Source: Ariolimax columbianus
Taxonomy: Eukaryota > Mollusca > Gastropoda > Stylommatophora > Arionidae
NCBI GenBank assembly: GCA_036924085.1
Contig: JAVGWX010000004.1
Span: 16,023,454-16,087,453, forward strand
DNA length: 64,000 nt
Direction: 5' to 3'
The position numbers were made by a program, and so were the translations under genes. Positions 1 to 11,063 of this stretch are shown one piece after another (the first letter of the stretch is position 1; every line of letters begins with the position of its first letter). Below the pieces are notes generated by a model that worked only from the letters and a program-made list of their open reading frames with translations, made no database searches and was not told the DNA's origin.

Positions 1-1
1 T

Positions 2-598
2 GACTTAAGAGCAGCACTATGCAAACTGTGCCAGCAGTCCGCACCAAAAAGGGTAGTGGTACAGTGGGTTCCGTCACACTGCAACATCCAAGGCAACGAG
101 GAGGCAGACAGACTGGCAAAAGAAGGTGCAAGGCTACCACAAACAGATACCAGTATCACGTACGAAGAGTCAAAACGGCTTATCAAAGCCAGGTACATGA
201 CCAAATGGGAAACCGAACATACTGGTTACACCAAAAACGATGCCTATTACCAGTTGAACCGAAGAGAGCAGGTCGTTGTCTTCAGACTTCGCACTGGCCA
301 CAACAGACTGAGGTACCACCTATTCAACAAATTGAAGATAGGGTGTACCGACGAATGCCCGTGCGGTACTGGTAAAATGACCACTGAACATCTGCTGCAG
401 AACTGCCCGACATACGAGGATCAGAGAGAGCAGATGTGGCCATTGCCAGTGGAACTGCAAGACAAGCTCTATGGTAGTGGCGAGAGTCTCAGGATGACCG
501 CCGCTTTTTTCGAAAAAAATAATGGTTACTGTCTGACTGTGTACGCAGAAGAAGAAGAAGAAGATCCCTCATCACTGAATGTTGAGACCAATGCTTGA
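2..598 (+). mobile_element. 3' end of an RNase H-bearing non-LTR retrotransposon (5' part outside window)
   Basis: The frame is open from base 2, so this is the C-terminal part of a longer pol protein cut by the window edge. It starts in the RNase H domain: WVPSHCNIQGNEEADRLAKE is the typical last RNase H motif of LINEs, with the GNEEAD acid and the SHC histidine region intact. A Cys/His-rich tail follows (CPCGTGKMTTEHLLQNCP), as is common at the end of such proteins. Bases 547-563 are (GAA)n. Related copies at 10.6 and 18.7 kb show that this is the 3' tail of the element. In the 18.7-kb copy a TAA stop sits directly before the tail. Here the stop is lost, so the ORF reads through the tail as poly-Glu into flanking DNA and ends at 598. 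The last 12 or so residues are therefore probably not element sequence. Confidence 0.85.
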
Positions 599-639
599 AG
601 CGGTTCATTGTTACAAGCTCTAGTCCATTTACTTTGATC

Positions 640-1190
640 ACATAGTTGATTCTTTCAGTATTATTTTTTCATCAAATTTGTCTTTTCTGCGTTATCTCCA
701 AGCCATACCCCTGTGCTGTTACATCCAGTCTTTGGATCAATTACCGAAGTTCAGTCTACGATCCTGCCAGTCCGTCAATGCCATCCACAAAGCGTAAGTT
801 GGTAACGGTTCTATCCCCTATCTTTACGGTGACAACATGATATTTAATGGCGTCATTAATAATTGTTTCTATGAATATATTGAAGAGTGTCGGAGAGAAT
901 ATACATTCTTGTTTTACGCCGACAAATGTGCGGAATCATTCACTGATTTTTCAATCCACAAAAACTGCGCTTGTGTCCTTATCATACAGATTCTCGATAA
1001 CTCTCACAATGACGCTGTTGATGTTATACATCTTCATTGGTGCCCATAGAGAATCATGCCAGATTCTTTCAAACGCTTTTTTAAAGTCAACAAACACATG
1101 GGATAATTGTTGATGGTGTTCCAAATACTTCCCGTTTAGTATTCGTAGATTGAAGATCTGCTCGTTCGTGATTCTTCTGGTTCGCAAATC
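640..1190 (-). pseudogene. Decayed non-LTR reverse transcriptase fragment
   Basis: Read on the minus strand, 951-1187 gives a clear RT palm region: FVDFKKAFERIWHDSLW followed by an IENLYDK-like stretch. Lower coordinates continue with a GVKQ-like motif and an SPTLFNIF-like motif, interrupted by stops. The catalytic box, normally FADD, reads FVDG near 780, so the copy is inactive. It is a different LINE family from the RTE-like element just downstream: the spacing and wording around KAF and the box match the common animal endonuclease/RT type. No endonuclease domain or 3' end is visible. Confidence 0.75.
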
Positions 1191-1439
1191 TGCTACCGAG
1201 TTCCATATTCGGTGAAAATAGTTGAAATCGAATCTGGTATTTTAAATCCTGGCGTTAGCATTTTAGTCTGGTTCTCCGTCTTTATCGGAGCTACTTCTGA
1301 CATGAAACATGGCGCACTTAATCAAATTGGGTTCATTTGTTATTTATATATTTTCATTTCTTTTGTTTTGTTAACATTGATCCGCGATTCCCATTACTGA
1401 TTCATGCTTCATATGTTAGTCTGTCAATCTTTCTTTCTG

Positions 1440-4300
1440 TTGCCTGTTGCTTATGAGACAATATATACATAATAATCATCAGGTGCGATGCCGGTTGGCG
1501 TCGGTGATCATGGAACTTCATCCATTTCTATCACGTGTGTCGTTTACCAACACTCTGTTGTTGATTGTCGCCCATGCCATTCTCTTAGATTGCCCAGCAT
1601 CTTTTCTCTCGACCTTCCTCTGTCTCTCTTTCCTGCTATCTTTCCCGTTGTCACGGCCCAAAAAAAGGATGACTGCTTTGTTCTGAACCTTGCAATAAGT
1701 TGTCTTTGTGTGTGTGCCTCCTCGAGAACTGTATCATTAGACTTCTTTGTCTTTGTGTGTGTGCCTCCTCGAGAACTGTATCATTAGACTTCTTTGTCTT
1801 TGTGTGTGTGCCTCCTCGAGAACTGTATCATTAGACTTCTTTGTCTTTGGGTGTGTGCCTCCTCGAGAACTGTATCATTAGACTTCTTTGTCTTTGTGTG
1901 TGTGCCTCCTCGAGAACTGTATCATTAGTCTTCTTTACAGTCATTGGGATCCCCAGCATTCTTTTGTAAAACAATATTTCAGTTGCTTCCAAAGATCTAT
2001 GCGCCTGCTTGCTAATTGTTCATGATTCAATGCCATATGTCAGTACTGGCTCTACGTAGCATCAAAGGACTCTCTTTCTTAATTCCAGTGACAAGGTTTT
2101 GTTGTACAATATTCATGTCATGGACTGGAGGACCGATTTTGCTTGTGTTATTCTGCATTTTATTTCGTAATTGCATCTTCCATCTGGTGTTATGTATGTG
2201 CCAAGGTATTTAAACATGGTATATTTATGGGACTGAATTGAGACTAGTTAACACGTTTAATTGCCTTGGCACATTACATATATATATTTAATGTATAATC
2301 ATCATCTGTGAAATCGGAGTCTTCCAGCTCCTTATCAGATGTACCAGTTTCCCTGTATTCCTGTTTTTCCACCTGCTGTTGTTCGACACATCTCACAGTC
2401 CCTGACCTTGATACAGATTTATTTAGATAGTAGGCATCCCTATCTGGCTTCAGTTTGAATTGCACATGAACTGGACAATTTATCTTTCTTACACATGTTT
2501 CCATAAAGCTTCAATACCTTCTAAATTGCTGTTCGGTATATACTATCAGATGTCTTTTTAAAATCTATGAAATTCATATATAGAGGTGTCTACCACTTTC
2601 TAGATTGCTCCTTGATAATTCTGAGCGTTGCTATTTTATCAGCGCAAGATCTTCCTGCTCGGAATCCTGCTAGTTCTTGTCTACGTTTTCCATCTAAAAC
2701 ATTTTTTATATGATCAAGCATTATCTTTGTCAGAGCTGTTCCAGTCCCTACCGGGAGTGTTATTCCTTACCAGATATTGCATGAAGGCAGAGCTCGCTTC
2801 CTTGGTAATTGCATTAGGTGCTCCTCGTTACACTCTCTGGGAGCCACCTTTTATGGCCTTATTATCTGGAATATTTGGTGTAGCATCTCTTAGAAGGTTG
2901 CTAGAATCTCCGCTTTCATGATTCTGAAGGGATTCCATTTGGTTCTGCAGCTTTCCAATGCTTAAATAGCTTGAATGTTTACATTAGCTCTTGTAATGTT
3001 ATTGAATATATATTTACATTTAGGGGTTACTTAGCTGGTTCTGTAACAGTTTTAGATATGGATAGATTTATTTTGCTTTAAAGCATTTTACTCATCTGTC
3101 TCGCTATTTCTCTTTGTTGCAGATGTTCTGTCCTTGCTTGTCTTTCACTGATGTTGTGAGAATATGCTTTTTCATTGATAGTATTGTAGCGTATATTTTA
3201 TATTGTGTTAAGGTAACTTTGTTATGCTGTCTTTTCAATCTTCTCAGTTATTTTATCTACCTGTTTTATCGTATGTTTGGAATGCATTTTTACTTTTTTG
3301 TCAAACTTAGATTTTAACGTGGAACGTTTTGATTTTTCTTGTTTTCTTTAGCTTGCGTTTGTTTCAAAGTTCTTTTTTGTCGTATCGTGTTTCATATGCA
3401 TTTTCTTTTTCCAAGAACTTTATCACACGTTTTTCGAATTGCTTTCTCGAACTTAAACTAGTGGATTTTTATGGAATTTCAAATTTGTTTTTCTCCATAT
3501 CTAACTTGTGTTTTCATTTGGTAGGTTGAGCTTGTTATTTTTGTGGCTTGTTTGTTTAACTGCCTTATTTGAAAGAAGCCCCTAGTTTTAAGGGCAGAAT
3601 TGCTAAAAACACTTCATGGTCTGTCTATCCGTCTGCTCATCTCTGTTCCCCAACATGATGTAAGCAGCGTCTCCATTTCCAGTCTGGTTTGTAATTGTCA
3701 AATTGGTTTTGATATGCTCGTCTGTTGTCTATTAGGTAGCCTTTTTTAACTTCTAAGCAGTAAGACTGGTTTCTTGTACAATCAGGTCACACAAGGTTGC
3801 ACAGGTTTCCCAATTTTCGTCTCTGTTTGTCAAGCTATTTTTTGCTCAACATCAATTCAATGTTATCTGATTCAACTTTTAGCATTTCGATCACATATGG
3901 CTGTCTTGATACCCGGCCTGGGAGCTTTGTCTATAGTTCATTAGAACACAAAATAAATGCTTGGTTGGTATTTTCATCAGCATTGCGTAATGGCACATAA
4001 TACAGTTTAACTGTTGTTTTGCACGCTTATGAGTTAAATCTTGCTGTTATTATTCTGGATGATAATGATTTCCATCCTATAAATTACGTCCATGCTTCTA
4101 TTGACAAAATAAAATCGACCCCCACTGTGTGTACGTGGTCTTCCTCTTGTATCCTGCATTTGGTTAAAAGTAGTATTTTCTCTAACGTTACAATTAAAAC
4201 TACTCTCAATTTGAGACTCTTGTTTTACAAAAACTTTGAGAATGTGTTTCTATTTCTCACTTCATGTTATTTAGACAATTTCATCGTTGGTTGATGTTTC
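1440..4300 (-). mobile_element. Nearly full-length decayed RTE-like non-LTR retrotransposon
   Basis: The minus strand can be followed through most of an RTE-type protein despite many frameshifts and stops. At about 4160-3600 an AP-endonuclease region shows a RIITARFNS-like motif, then a degraded YAPTNDADE-like stretch. At about 2930-2560 the RT N-terminus shows GTGTALTKIMLDHIKN, then ELAGFRAGRSCADKIATLRI, then MNFIDFKK. A degraded LEDSDF/DDD box lies near 2300. The C-terminal YLG..T-DGRC motif is at about 2240, and the TGKIAGKRDRGRSREKMLG and REWHGR motifs are at 1660-1560. The order is correct for a minus-strand insertion of about 2.9 kb. A 47-bp tandem expansion sits in the C-terminal part (listed separately). 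The stretch at 3000-3330 is AT-rich and only weakly recognisable. Confidence 0.72.
1703..1937. repeat. 47-bp minisatellite, 5 copies, inside the RTE-like element
   Basis: The unit begins TCTTTGTGTGTGTGCCTCCT and includes CTCGAGAACTGTATCATTAG. It recurs at 1703, 1750, 1797, 1844 and 1891 with almost no divergence. On the minus strand a single unit reads as NDTVLEEAHT-like RT C-terminal sequence, so the array grew by amplifying element coding sequence. The near identity of units within a heavily decayed element suggests that the expansion is much younger than the insertion. Confidence 0.9.
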
Positions 4301-4395
4301 CTCGTATCTTTAGCAAAATCTTGTTTGTCTGAAAATCCGTTTTTAAAAGTGTGCTCCGTTGCCCTGCACCTTAATCGATCATTAAGCGTTGTTGT

Positions 4396-6515
4396 GACTA
4401 TTGTCCATTTTGGCCAAGGTAAATGTTGTCCATACCGAACAAAAGTAACTGGTACCTCTTCTGATCAAGGTAGATGCTCTATCTTCTGACCAAGGTAAAT
4501 AGGTTACCCTTTCTGACAAATGTAAATATTGTCCATTCTGACACAAGTAAATGTTGTCCATACTGAACAAAAGTAAATGCTGTCCTCTCTAACCAAGGTA
4601 GACACTCTAAATTCTGACCATGGTAAATGCCCATGATGAACAAGATATATGTTGTCCATTGCTGTACATTCTAATCAAGTTAAATGTTGCCTATTTTGAA
4701 CAAATCAAATATTGTCCACTCTGACCAGATAGATGTTGACAATTCTAAGGCAAATTTTATCGATTCTGAAGAAAGGTAAATGGTGTCCTTTCTGATCAAA
4801 TATAAATGTTGTCCGTTCTGAGTACGGCAAATGCTAATTATGCTGAAAAAAAGGTAAATCTTATTTCTTCTGATGAAGGTAAGAATGTCTATTCTGTATA
4901 GTTTGTCCATCCTGACAAAGGTAAATAGTATCCCTTCTGACCAAGATAAATGTCCCTTATGACCAAAGTAAATGTTGTCCACTTTGATTAATGTATGTAC
5001 TGTACCTTTTCATCAATATAAATGTTGCCCCTTGTGACAAAGGTATGTGTTACTTCCGGTGAGTTAAGTAACTGTTACCTCTAGTGATTCAGGTAAATGT
5101 TTTCCATTCTGGCCAAGGTAAATGTTGCTCGTTGTGACCAAGGTAAATGTTGCTCGTTGTGACCAAGGTAAATGTTGTTCGTTGTGACCAAGGTAAATTT
5201 TGCCACCTTCTTACCAAGGTAAACGTTGCTACTTTCTGACCAAGGCAAACATTGCTACCTTCTGAACAAGGTAAATGTTGTTACCTTCTTACCAATGTAA
5301 ACGTTGCTACTTTCTGACCAAGGTAAACATTGCTACATTCTGACCAAGGTAAATGTTGATACCTTCTTACCAAGGTAAATGTTGCTACTTTCTGACCAAG
5401 GTAAACGTTGCTACCTTCTGACAAAGGTAAGTGTTGTTCGTTGTGACCATAGTAAATGTTGCTCGTTATGACTAAGGTAAATGTTGCTTGTTAAGACCAA
5501 GATACATGTTCCTCGTTGTGACCAAGATAAGTGTTGCTCGTTGTGACCAAGGTAGATGTTGCTCCTTCTGACCAAGGTAAATGCTGCTCCTATTGACCAA
5601 GGTAAATAGTGCTCGTTGTGACCAAGGTAAATGTTGCTCGTTGTGACCAAGGTAAATAGTGCTCGTTGTGACCAAGGTACATGTTGCTACCTTCCGACCA
5701 AAGTATACGTGCGCTCGTTGTGACCAAGGTAAATGTTGCTCGTTGTGACCAAGGTAAATGGTACTCGTTGTGACCAAGGTAAATGTTGCTACCTTCCGAC
5801 CAAAGTAAACGTGCGCTCGTTGTGACCAAGGTAAATGTTGCTCATTGTGACCCAGATAAATGTTGCTTGTTGTGACCAAGATAAATGTTGCTCGTTGTGA
5901 CCAAGATAAATGTTGCTCGTTATGACGAAGGTAAACGTTGCTACTCTCTGACCAAGGTAAACATTGCTACCTTCTGACCAAGGTAAATGTTGCTCGTTGT
6001 GACCAAGGTAAATGTTGCTCGTTGTGACTAAGATAAATGTTGCTCGTTGTGACCAAGGAAAATGTTGCTCGTTGTGACCAAGGTAAATGTTGCTTGTTAT
6101 GACCAAGATAAATGTTGCTCGTTGTGACCAAGGTAAATGTTGCTCGTTGGGACCAAGGCAAATGTTGCTCGTTGTGACCAAGGTAAATGTTGCTCGTTTT
6201 TACCAAGGTAAATGTTGCTCGTTGTGACCAAGGTAAATATTGCTCGTTGTGACCAAAGTAAATGTTGCTTGTTGTGACCAAAGTAAATGTTGCTCGTTGT
6301 GACAAAGGTAAGTGTTGCTCGTTGTGACCAAGGTAAATGTTGCACGTTGTGACCAAAGTAAATGTAGCTCGTTGTGACCAAGGTAAATGTTGCCCCTTTC
6401 GACAGGTAAATGTTGTTCAGCATGATCAAGATAAGCGTTGTCCATTTTGATCAACGTAAATGGTTTCCCTTCTGATCAAGGTAAATGTTACCACTTCTAA
6501 CAAAGATAAATGAGT
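4396..6515. repeat. 25-bp satellite, about 85 copies
   Basis: The core unit is GACCAAGGTAAATGTTGCTC plus GTTGT, with a period of 25 bp (for example starts at 6181, 6206 and 6231). Units are diverged at 4.4-5.1 kb and again at 6.4-6.5 kb, and nearly identical at 5.4-6.4 kb. That fits old edges and a young homogenised core. Because 25 is not a multiple of 3, the minus-strand reading cycles through all three frames every 75 bp. It produces several overlapping stop-free ORFs with a 25-residue period (words such as NIYLGHNEQHLPWSQRATF). These are a by-product of unit composition, not evidence of a gene. Confidence 0.95.
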
Positions 6516-7750
6516 TCGCTGCGTTTCCTCGATTCAGATGGAAAATAACGAGAGAAAACGAACAGGGTAGATAGCGTGAAATGTGAAAATGATTTATATG
6601 CATGGAAGCAAACAGAACGGGCATAGACTCCTTAATAACGTGGTTGAATCTAGCAAGATTTGTCAGTAAAACTGATATAAATAGTTCAGGCCAATTGCTC
6701 TAGTGGGAAAAAGCGTGACACGGGTTTGAAGTGTAGCAAAGAGGAAAGACTTGTCGTGGCATTTTCTAGTTGACCCATTTATAAACATGTCGCTGACTCT
6801 GCTCGAGAGGTGGACGAGCGAGAAATGGAACTCGTGAGAACTAACTCATAAAATACTTAACTAATATAAGTCTCTAACACGTTTTCCGTGACTGCGGTGC
6901 GTGTAATGGGATCACCTTTTAATTGTAAAACACTTCGTACAACAAATACATAAAACATTTATTAGTTCAATAGAACATGCTTCCAAATATGAATTATGCC
7001 TTCCAGTGTAAGTGTTTTATGGAATTGTCTATTGATCTCCTGACTGTATCCCATTGATTTTATTGTATCACGTGATGGATCTTATATAAAGGAACTTATT
7101 AGCTAATGCGACGTAAGGCGATTTTATATCTCTTCGAGTGACATAATTGATTCTCACCTGTCGAGTTGAAAAGCTTACCCGCACTTTTTCGGCGGACCTT
7201 TCATTTAAGTGGTATACACCATTTGCCCTTAGCTTAAGTTTTTCTTGAACTCTTTCCTTGTTGCAATGAAACATCTAACGTCGATCATGCGTTTTTCAAT
7301 TTTTTGAAATCACTTCCCCAGCATCAAAACTAAATTATTTTGATTATCAGTTCGCCCTCTGCCATTTTAAAAATTGTTCAGTCTGAACTGATAAACTCGC
7401 TTATCGCAGAAAGGTGAGAAATCAAGTGCACTAGCAGTAAAAAGTATGAAACGTTATCAAAACTTAATCCAGAGACGTGGCATTAGATATACAGCTCGGG
7501 GTCGAGATAAGTGGTTATCTGACACCATATACTGTACTAGATCAATTGTTATTACGGAGCGTCCACTTCGACGACTTTTGTAATCAACAAAAGTCAAATC
7601 TTTGTTTGAACTGTTTATCTAGACAAGCCTCAACGTCTTAACGTGTTCGATGTATCGATCTTCGCACTAGATAGCAACGTGTGGTTAAATTCACAGCGCC
7701 ATTATCTAATGTATTGTGTCTTCCTCTCTACCTCTGTTCAAACTACGAGT
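6516..7750. other. Unique AT-rich stretch, no gene recognised
   Basis: This spacer between two satellites holds only short ORFs (the longest is 68 codons, minus strand, 7068-7274). None shows a recognisable motif, and no RNA gene or mobile element stands out. Confidence 0.5.
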
Positions 7751-7751
7751 A

Positions 7752-8775
7752 ATTAGCAAGTCATAGACCAATCAAACACTTGTTGGCAAGTCATAGACCA
7801 ATCTTCCACTAGTTAGCAAGTCATAGACCAATCTTCCACTTCTTGGCAAGTCATAGACCAATCTTCCACATGGCAGCATGTCATTTATCAATCTTCAATT
7901 AGTTGGCAAGTCATAGACCAACCTTCAATTAGTTGGCAAGTCATAGACGAATCTTCCAATAGTTAGCAAGTCATAGACCAATCTTCAAGTAGTTGGCAAG
8001 TCATAGACCAATCTTCCACTTGTTGGCAAGTCATAGACCAATCTTCAACTAGTTAGCAAGCCATAGACCAATCTTCCACTTCTTGGCAAGTCATAGACCA
8101 ATATTCCACATGGCAGCATGTTACCGACCAATCGTTTACTTGTTGGCAAGTAATAGACCAATCTTCCACTAGTTGGCAAGTCATAGGCCAATCTTCCACT
8201 AGTTGGCAAGTCATAGACCAATCTTCCACTTGTTAGCAAGTCATAGAATAATCTTCCATTTGTTGGCAGTCATAGACCAATCTTCCACTTGTTGGCAAGT
8301 CATAGACCAATCTACCACTTGTTGGCAAGTCATAGACCAATCTTCCAATTATTAGGAAATCATAGACCAATTTTTCACGTGTTGACAAGTTACAGACCAA
8401 TACTATACTTGCTGGCAAGTCATAGACCAATCTTCTATATGGCAGAATGTCATATTTCAATTTTCAATGAGTTGGCAAGTCATAGACCAACCTTCAATTA
8501 GTTGGCTAGTCATAGACGAATCTTCCAATAGTTGGCAAGTCATAGACCAATCTTCAAGTAGTTGGCAAGTCATAGACCAATCTTCCACTTGTTGGCAAGT
8601 CATAGACCAATCTTCAACTTGTTAGTAAGTCACAAACCAATCTTCAACTAGTTGGCAAGTCATAGGCCAATCTTCCACTAGTTGACACGTCATAGATCAA
8701 TCTTCCACTAGTTAGCAAGTCATAGACCAATCTTCCACTAGTTGACAATTCATAGACCAATATTCCACAGCTATG
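7752..8775. repeat. 30-bp satellite, about 34 copies
   Basis: The unit is GTTGGCAAGTCATAGACCAA plus TCTTCCACTT with a strict 30-bp period, so two units fill each 60-base line. Variant units (CATGGCAGCATG-type, GACGAA-type, TTCAAGT-type) recur in the same order at 7871-8040 and 8440-8610, showing a higher-order repeat. One unit near 8268 has lost two bases, which shifts the register. Short ORFs on both strands (LPTSGRLVYD on the minus strand, ASHRPI on the plus strand) are by-products of the 3n period. Confidence 0.95.
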
Positions 8776-8980
8776 GTGGTGAGTGTCAGCGAACTAGTTG
8801 TAGATTTCCACACTTCTCGTCTGTACGGGATGATTGTTGGAACATTTTTTTTTACTCTCTTTTTTTCCGGAAATGTAGTACTGCTACTATTTGTGAGACA
8901 ACAGTGGCTAAAGCGTGCAGTCATTCAAAAAGATGGTGATCATATTTGAAAACTATAACGTCAGGGGTCCTTACCCTACA

Positions 8981-9250
8981 TGGTAGTATCGATCCTCTCC
9001 CCTTCCCCCTTCCCCTGCATGGTAGTATCGCTCCTCTCCCCTTCCCCCTTCCCCTGCATGGTAGTATCGTTCCTCTCCCCTTCCCCCTTGCCCTACATGG
9101 TAGTATCGCTCCTCTCCCCTTCCCCCTTCCCCTGCATGGTAGTATCGCTCCTCTCCCCTTCCCCTTTACCCTGCATGGTAGTATCGCTCCTCTCCCCTAC
9201 CCCCTTCCCCTGTATGGTAGTATCGCTCATCTCCCCTTCCCGCATCCATA
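8981..9250. repeat. 39-bp C-rich minisatellite, 7 copies
   Basis: Units start at 8981, 9020, 9059, 9098, 9137, 9176 and 9215 with TGGTAGTATCG, then a polypyrimidine run of CCCCTTCCCCCTTCCCCTGC type. The period is 13 codons, and a plus frame reads HGSIAPLPFPLPL repeatedly. The minus strand carries three G-runs of four or more bases plus a GG in each unit. The composition contrasts sharply with the AT-rich flanks. Confidence 0.93.
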
Positions 9251-9540
9251 TCCCAGTGGTGTATTCAGGGTTTCAAAAGGACAATTGGGACCACAGACTC
9301 AAACTAAAACAATATTGATCTACAAATTACAGTGAAACAGATTGTGTATAAAGTTTAATCTTGCGAGGCTCAAGGCCAAAACGTAGATCACAATGAGTGT
9401 TGATATTAACTGATTACGCTGCAATTGTTTCACATTCAGCAGTAACTTCGAAACTTGATAGATCACTTCTTTCAGGCGGGATCCGATCTTACAAGGACAC
9501 ATTATCCTGTAATTAGTCATGCCTGAAAGGGGCTGTTATA
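9251..9540. other. Unique sequence, nothing recognised
   Basis: About 290 bp between the 39-bp array and the LINE relic. A 66-codon minus-strand ORF (9320-9520) has no recognisable motif. Confidence 0.4.
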
Positions 9541-10050
9541 CTTATTATAATTGTCCATCGCTGAGAGCCGCCGACATCATCCTTGTCACAGATTTCCATG
9601 TTGGGTGTGGGTGCGCATGTCGCTGAATATGCTAATGCGGGCACGAAAACATCTGCTGGCATAGCGCACACACGTGATTTCCGTGTTTCGCGTCTGCTCT
9701 GGTCTTCCCCAACACGGTGGTCCTCGCTGCTACCTACACCCGCTTTGACTGCGCATCTCCAGTCATATCTCTTTTCCTCAAAACATTCCCAGGTGGTGAT
9801 ATCTATCTGGTAACAGTGAGTCCCTCAGACTGTCTTTGAAACGTTTTTCGCGTCATCCCTCTCTCAGCTCGCCGTAGAGTATCTTCTTTGGGAGAGATTC
9901 CTCTGACATACGGACGAGGTGTCCGGTCCATTCTAGTTGTGCTTTTTTTAGTAGTGCATGGACGCTGGGAATGTGAGCCGTCGAGAGAACTTCGATGTCA
10001 GTGACACGATCTTCCCAACGAATGTGGAATATCCGCCTCAGGCAACATGT
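9540..10050 (-). pseudogene. C-terminus of a decayed non-LTR element with a zinc-finger end
   Basis: The minus strand reads a typical LINE C-terminus. RCLRRIFHIRWEDRVTD lies at about 10045-9990, then a HLVRMSEESLPKKILYGEL-like block, then a KRFKDSLRDSL-like block near 9840. Closer to the 3' end (about 9675-9610) is a FRARIS...MRTHTQH stretch. This resembles the single C2H2 finger found at the end of some animal LINE proteins, with a CxxC pair in the neighbouring frame. A frameshift splits the finger and one zinc-ligand His is replaced (SD instead of SH), so it is dead. It abuts the minus-strand RNase H element that begins at 10054. Confidence 0.72.
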
Positions 10051-10053
10051 GTC

Positions 10054-10412
10054 TTAGTGGTTTAGCCTTCTTGCATGTTTTCGAAAAAAAGCAGCGGTCA
10101 TCCTGAGGCTGTCGACACTGCCATAGAGCGTGTCTAGTGTTGCCACTGGTGATGGCCACATGTGCTTTCTCTGATCCTCGTATGTCGGGCAGTTTTGCAA
10201 TAGATGTTCAGCGGTCATTTTTCCCAGTACCGCACGAGCATTCGTCAGTGCCACCTATCTTCAATTTATTGAATAGGTTGTACCTCAGTCTATTGTGGCC
10301 AGTGCGAAGTCTGAAGACCACGACCTGCTCTCCTCTGTTCAACTGGTAATATACATCGTTTTTTGTGTAGCCAGTATGTTCTGTTTCCCATTTGGTAATG
10401 TATCTAGCTCTA
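10054..10412 (-). mobile_element. Second copy of the RNase H LINE 3' end (truncated)
   Basis: The minus strand matches the element at 2-598: LGKMTAEHLLQNCPTYEDQR, then a DTLYGSVDSLRMTAAFF stretch. Homology is lost at about 10412 in the region coding KRLIKARYMTKWETE. The (GAA)n tail is missing and the sequence changes after RRLNH, so the copy is clipped at both ends. It lies 50 bp before an ATACT array. Confidence 0.85.
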
Positions 10413-10464
10413 TACAGTCAAGCTTTTGCAGGCGTAGAGTAGAGTTGGAATGATGCTAAACTGG

Positions 10465-10635
10465 TATACTATACTATACTATACTATACTATACTTTACT
10501 ATACTATACTATACTATACTATACTATACTATACTATACTATACTATACTATACTATACTATACTATACTATACTATACTATACTGTACTATACTATACT
10601 ATACTTTACTATACTATACTATACTATACTATACT
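10465..10635. repeat. (ATACT)n microsatellite
   Basis: About 34 nearly perfect ATACT units with three single-base variants. A plus-strand ORF through it (TILYYTILYY) is an artefact. It ends directly at the TTC tail of the LINE copy at 10636. Confidence 0.97.
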
Positions 10636-10968
10636 TCTTCTTCTTCTTCTTCGTACGCTGTCAAACGTCAACCTTTATTTTTTCGAAAAAAGCAGCGGTC
10701 ATCCTGAGGTTGTTCTGTTCTGTTTCCCATTTGGTAATGTATCTAGCTCTAATAAGCCTTTTTGACTCTTCGTATGTCATACCAGCATCTGGTTGTGGTA
10801 GTCTTGCACCTGCTTTTGCCAGTCTGTCTGCCTCCTCGTTGCCTTGGATGTTACAGTGGGATGGAACCCACTGTACCAGTACTCTTTTTGGTGCGGACTG
10901 CTAGCAAAGTTGACAGAGTACTGCTCTTAAATCATTAAGTTCAGTATTTTTCTGGCTTTTTAGTGCTC
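10636..10968 (-). mobile_element. Third RNase H LINE copy with internal deletion, between two ATACT arrays
   Basis: It begins with (TTC)n, which is the (GAA)n tail on the minus strand, followed by the same 3' end as the other copies (GTACGCTGTCAAACG). The sequence then jumps from the part coding SLRMTAAFF straight to the part coding TKWETEQ. An internal segment present at 2-598 is therefore deleted. It continues through RNase H (VQWVPSHC region, minus strand, near 10850) and ends beyond the sequence homologous to base 1 of the window. ATACT arrays flank it on both sides. Confidence 0.85.
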
Positions 10969-11063
10969 TATACTATACTATACTATACTATACTATACTA
11001 TACTATACTATACTATACTATACTATACTATACTATACTATACTATACTATACTATACTATAC
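10969..11063. repeat. (ATACT)n microsatellite, second block
   Basis: About 19 perfect units in the same register and strand as the block at 10465-10635. The two probably were one array split by the LINE copy. Confidence 0.96.

Noticed and set aside
4396..9250. Regular repeats that could suggest a CRISPR array
   Set aside because: Units are contiguous with no unique spacers, the DNA is eukaryotic, and no Cas-like gene exists nearby.
10450..10707. ORF of TILYYTILYY type
   Set aside because: It is translated ATACT microsatellite; a pentanucleotide repeat stays open by composition.
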